This document shows positions 61,227 through 64,000 of a stretch of DNA of 64,000 bases, one piece after another. The translations under genes were made by a program, and so were the position numbers. The stretch covers positions 8,034 to 72,033 of the forward strand of contig DWVE01000056.1 of the NCBI GenBank assembly GCA_019120375.1, in the 5' to 3' direction. The stretch comes from Allofournierella_A excrementavium (GTDB lineage: Bacteria; Bacillota; Clostridia; Oscillospirales; Ruminococcaceae). The notes under the pieces are model-generated. The model searched no databases. It was given only the letters and a program-made list of their open reading frames with translations, and was not told the origin of the DNA. The stretch's first letter is position 1. Each line of letters opens with the position of its first letter.

Positions 61227-61910
61227 TCACCACACCAGCGACATCAGAGTGGTCAGGATGCCCGCCACGCCGATGGCCACGCTGCTCATGGCGCCCTGCA
61301 CCTGGCCCATCTCCATGGCGCGGCCGGTGCCGATGGCGTGGCTGGCGCTGCCGATGGCCACGCCCGCCGCCACCGGGTGGGCCTCCAGCCGGAAGAGCCT
61401 GACCAGCAGCGGCGCGAAAGCCGCGCCCACGATGCCGGTGAAGAGCACGCAGAGGGTGGTCACGGCGGGCACGCCGCCCCCCGCCTCGCTGAGGGCGATG
61501 GCGATGGGGGTGGTGACGCTGTGGGGCAGCGCGCTGTTTGCCAGCGAGGCGTCCAGCGCCAGCAGGCGGCACAGGCCCGTGGCCACAAAAGCGTTGGTCA
61601 GCGCGCCGGCGGCGCAGCCCAGCACCACCGGCCAGAAGTTTTCTTTCAGCACCTGCCGCTGCCGCCAGACCGAGAGGCCCAGGGCCGCGGTGGCGGGCAA
61701 AAGCAGCATGTCCAGGTAGTCCGCGCCCTGACGGAACCACTCCAGCGGGATGTCGAAGGCGGCCAGCGCCGCCACTGCCAGGGCGATGGCCACCACCAGC
61801 GGGTGGACCAGGGGGTGCTTTGCCTTGGCCGCCACCCACAGGCCCGCCTGCCAGGTGAGGGCGCAGAGGGCGATGCCGAACACGGCGTTGTTACAGATCA
61901 GTTCCTTCAC
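61227..61910 (-). CDS. lrgB: LrgB family membrane protein
   Basis: 227-aa polytopic protein paired with LrgA. N-A-L-P-H-S-V-T-T-P-I-A near residue 148 and the G-S-A-S-H-A-I-G-T-G-R-A motif near 190 are the LrgB/CidB signature. The system is linked to murein-hydrolase control and pyruvate uptake in other Firmicutes. The GTG at 61910, after GGGAGG, overlaps lrgA by 20 bases. Confidence 0.9.
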   Translation of the reverse strand: MKELICNNAVFGIALCALTWQAGLWVAAKAKHPLVHPLVVAIALAVAALAAFDIPLEWFRQGADYLDMLLLPATAALGLSVWRQRQVLKENFWPVVLGCAAGALTNAFVATGLCRLLALDASLANSALPHSVTTPIAIALSEAGGGVPAVTTLCVLFTGIVGAAFAPLLVRLFRLEAHPVAAGVAIGSASHAIGTGRAMEMGQVQGAMSSVAIGVAGILTTLMSLVW

Positions 61911-62265
61911 GGCGGCCTCCCTTTTGGATGCGCTGCACCAGCCGCACGGTGAGGGCGGCGGCAGCAAAAGTGAAAAAGCCGCTCACAAGGCAGACCGCCG
62001 CCAGGGCGGCGCCGCTGGAAGCCAGCAGGTCCAGGTGTTCCAGAAGGCCCACCCCGGCGGGCAAAAACAGAAAGGTCAGATGACCCTGCAAAAAGTCGCA
62101 CAGGCCGGCCACCGAGCCCTCCTTCACAAGGCCGAAGCCCAGAAGGCCGGCCAGCATCAGGATGGCCAGCACGCTGGCGGGCAGGGTGAAGGGCAAAAGG
62201 CCGCTGGCCGCCGTTGCCAGAAGGCAGACGCCGAACACGATGAGTATCTGGCGGATGATGTTCAT
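61891..62265 (-). CDS. lrgA: LrgA/CidA family holin-like protein
   Basis: 124-aa protein with four predicted spans. L-P-F-T-L-P-A-S-V-L-A-I-L near residue 24 and F-L-F-L-P-A-G-V-G-L near 65 are the family pattern. Co-transcribed with lrgB, probably from the glyQS promoter or an unseen one. Confidence 0.88.
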   Translation of the reverse strand: MNIIRQILIVFGVCLLATAASGLLPFTLPASVLAILMLAGLLGFGLVKEGSVAGLCDFLQGHLTFLFLPAGVGLLEHLDLLASSGAALAAVCLVSGFFTFAAAALTVRLVQRIQKGGRREGTDL

Positions 62266-62288
62266 ACTTTTTCCTCGCTTGGCTGCAA

Positions 62289-62328
62289 ACGGGGCCCGCC
62301 GCTGCCGGCAGGCCCCGCCCCGTTTCAG
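62289..62328 (-). other. Hairpin between glyQS and lrgA
   Basis: ACGGGGC ... GCCCCGT with an inner CCGCCG/CGGCAG stem. Minus-strand T tract weak (CCCCGTTT), so a partial terminator at best. Confidence 0.4.
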
Positions 62329-62340
62329 GGCCAGACGGCC

Positions 62341-63750
62341 TTAAAACTCGATCTTCTTTTCGATGTAGCCCCTGACCTCGGCGATGGGCAGGCGCACCTG
62401 CTCCATGGTGTCGCGGTCGCGGATGGTCACGCAGCCGTCGCCGGCCTTCTCGCCGTCGCCGAAGGTGTCGAAGTCCACGGTGACGCACAGCGGGGTGCCG
62501 ATCTCGTCCTGGCGGCGGTAGCGCTTGCCGATGGAGCCGGTCTCGTCGTAGTCCACCATGAAGTGCTTGGCCAGCTCCTGCCAGATGGGCCGGGCCTGCC
62601 CGGCCAGCTTCTTGCTCAGGGGCAGCACCGCCGCCTTGTAGGGGGCCAGCGCCGGGTGCAGGCGCAGCACCACGCGCTTGTCGTTCTTGGCTTCGTCCAC
62701 GACCTCCTCGTCGTAGGCCTCGCACAGGAAGGCCAGGGCCACCCGGTCGGCGCCCAGGCTCGGCTCGATGACGTAGGGGATGTAGTGCTCGTTGGTCTCG
62801 GGGTCGAAGTACTCCAGGCTCTTGCCGCTGGCCTCCTGATGGCGGCCCAGGTCGTAGTCGGTGCGGTCGGCGATGCCCCACAGCTCGCCCCAGTCGGTGA
62901 AGGGGAAGGCATACTCGATGTCGGTGGTGGCGCGGGAGTAGAAGGCCAGCTCGGCGGGGTCGTGGTCACGCAGGCGGAGGTTTTCCTCCTTGATTCCCAG
63001 GCTCAGCAGCCAGTTCTTGCAGAAGTCCTTCCAGTAGGCGAACCACTCCAGGTCGGTGCCGGGCTTGCAGAAGAACTCGCACTCCATCTGCTCGAACTCG
63101 CGGGTGCGGAAGGTGAAGTTGCCCGGGGTGATCTCGTTGCGGAAGGCCTTGCCCACCTGGCACACGCCGAAGGGCAGCTTGCGGCGGGTGGTGCGCTGGA
63201 TGTTGGCAAAGTTCACGAAGATGCCCTGGGCAGTCTCGGGCCGCAGGTAGCACACGGAGGAGGAGTCCTCGGTGACGCCGATGGCGGTCTTGAACATCAG
63301 GTTGAACTTGCGGATGGGGGTGAAGTCGTGCTTGCCGCACACGGGGCACACCACGTCCTCATGGGTGGCGATGAACTCGTCCAGCTCCTCCTGGCTCATG
63401 GCGTCGGCGTTCACCTCGGGGTGAGCGTCCTCCACCAGCTTGTCCGCACGGTGGCGGGCCTTGCAGCTCTTGCAGTCCAGCAGGGGGTCGGAGAAGCCCG
63501 CCACATGGCCGGTGGTCACCCAGGTCTGGGGGTTCATGATGATGGCGGCGTCCAGACCCACGTTGGTGGGGCTCTCCTGCACGAATTTCTTCAGCCACGC
63601 CTTCTTCACGTTGTTCTTGAACTCCACGCCCAGGGGGCCGTAGTCCCAGCTGTTGGCAAGGCCGCCGTAGATCTCGCTGCCGGGGAACACGAAGCCCCGG
63701 CTCTTGCACAGAGCCACGATGGTGTCGAAGTTCTTTTCACGATTGTTCAT
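62341..63750 (-). CDS. glyQS: Glycyl-tRNA synthetase, single-chain type
   Basis: 469-aa class II synthetase of the eukaryal/archaeal homodimer type. Y-G-P-L-G-V near residue 37, two C-x-x-C knuckles (C-K-S-C near 93, C-P-V-C near 136), motif 2 F-R-N-E-I-T-P and motif 3 G-A-D-R-V-A. The leader from the promoter is only about 55 bases, too short for a glycine T-box. Confidence 0.96.
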   Translation of the reverse strand: MNNREKNFDTIVALCKSRGFVFPGSEIYGGLANSWDYGPLGVEFKNNVKKAWLKKFVQESPTNVGLDAAIIMNPQTWVTTGHVAGFSDPLLDCKSCKARHRADKLVEDAHPEVNADAMSQEELDEFIATHEDVVCPVCGKHDFTPIRKFNLMFKTAIGVTEDSSSVCYLRPETAQGIFVNFANIQRTTRRKLPFGVCQVGKAFRNEITPGNFTFRTREFEQMECEFFCKPGTDLEWFAYWKDFCKNWLLSLGIKEENLRLRDHDPAELAFYSRATTDIEYAFPFTDWGELWGIADRTDYDLGRHQEASGKSLEYFDPETNEHYIPYVIEPSLGADRVALAFLCEAYDEEVVDEAKNDKRVVLRLHPALAPYKAAVLPLSKKLAGQARPIWQELAKHFMVDYDETGSIGKRYRRQDEIGTPLCVTVDFDTFGDGEKAGDGCVTIRDRDTMEQVRLPIAEVRGYIEKKIEF

Positions 63751-63809
63751 TGCGCATTTACTCCTTTTCCGCGCCGCTGGCTGCGGCGTGATGATTTGGG
63801 TCTTTTACA

Positions 63810-63838
63810 AGTGTAAGCCCGCCGGGGCCGTTCGTCAA
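63810..63838 (-). promoter_or_regulatory. Sigma-A promoter of glyQS
   Basis: Minus strand: TTGACG (63838-63833), 17-base spacer, TACACT (63815-63810). Confidence 0.72.
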
Positions 63839-63877
63839 GACAATTCGGCCCCGAGTTTGCCCCGGGAGGCAAATCAT

Positions 63878-63990
63878 AACCCCACGTTAAACGTGGGGTT
63901 TGCAGAACGGCCCTATAAGGGCCATTATTCCAGCAGCACCTAAAGGTGCGTAATGAGCAACGCCAACCGCACTTGGCGTTGCTTTTTACT
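63878..63990. repeat. Run of four perfect hairpins (possible IS200/IS605 end or structured RNA)
   Basis: Successive palindromes: AACCCCACGTTAAACGTGGGGTT (stem CCCCACGT), GGCCCT-TAT-AAGGGCC, GCACCT-AA-AGGTGC and GCAACGCCAA/TTGGCGTTGC, the last followed by TTTTTACTTC. Subterminal hairpins of this kind mark IS200/IS605-family ends and their guide-like RNAs, but no transposase lies within the window, so the identity is a guess. Confidence 0.45.
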
Positions 63991-64000
63991 TCTTCCTTCT

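Noticed and set aside
63751..63810. T-box riboswitch for glycyl-tRNA synthetase
   Set aside because: The leader between the promoter and glyQS is only about 55 bases and has no T-box sequence or antiterminator.

Overview
The window is a GC-rich (roughly 60-65 %) stretch of a low-copy bacterial chromosome. Gene content and order point to an anaerobic gut-type Firmicute of the Oscillospiraceae/Ruminococcaceae group (Faecalibacterium/Gemmiger/Subdoligranulum-like). The evidence is the mreBCD-mrdA and rimP-nusA-rnpM-L7Ae-infB-rbfA-nrnA-truB-ribF-rpsO-pnp orders, a single-chain glycyl-tRNA synthetase, lrgAB, FeoAB, short Ser/Ala-rich lipoprotein linkers, and consensus sigma-A promoters (TTGNNN-N17-TATAAT) with AGGAGG ribosome sites. 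The genus is an inference. No rRNA, tRNA or CRISPR array was recognised.

Layout. 1-8.4 kb (minus): a rod-shape cluster mreB-mreC-mreD-mrdA (the last cut by the window edge) preceded by a zapA-U32-dut-DUF4321-maf operon. 8.6-13.1 kb (plus): alpha-glucan breakdown by glycogen phosphorylase and a GH13 glycosidase. 13.1-18.1 kb: a membrane glycosyltransferase translationally coupled to an AraC-type regulator, then a divergent MATE exporter and a beta-hydroxyacid dehydrogenase. 18.2-22.2 kb (minus): a ROK-like kinase with an N-terminal extension and a polar amino-acid ABC importer. The binding protein of that importer appears circularly permuted. 22.6-27.7 kb (plus): an FeoA-FeoB fusion with its Cys-rich partner, then serC-serA.

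27.7-32.4 kb is the accessory part: a patatin lipase, lipoproteins, an AT-richer pair of unknown genes, and a roughly 0.5-kb mosaic of shortened copies of neighbouring gene ends (serA, patatin and a 63-aa membrane protein). 32.5-36.1 kb (plus): pdxK-trmL-degV and a CmpB-type membrane protein. 36.2-39.1 kb (minus): a membrane-anchored unknown and proB-proA, divergent from a threonine aldolase-type enzyme. 40.4-45.1 kb (minus): a lipoprotein cluster with two full paralogues, one interrupted gene, an orphan 3' end and a further lipoprotein. 45.3-49.1 kb (minus): rfbB, rfbD, rfbA and a GT2 glycosyltransferase for dTDP-deoxysugar surface glycans, without rfbC.

49.2-59.8 kb (minus) is a classical translation/transcription block: pnp, rpsO, ribF, truB, nrnA, rbfA, infB, L7Ae-like, rnpM, nusA, rimP. 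59.9-63.8 kb (minus) carries an M29 aminopeptidase, lrgB, lrgA and glyQS. The last 150 bases hold four consecutive perfect hairpins that look like the edge of an IS200/IS605-type element or a structured RNA running out of the window.

No obviously new multi-gene system was found. The strongest oddities are the permuted substrate-binding protein and the mosaic duplication scar.
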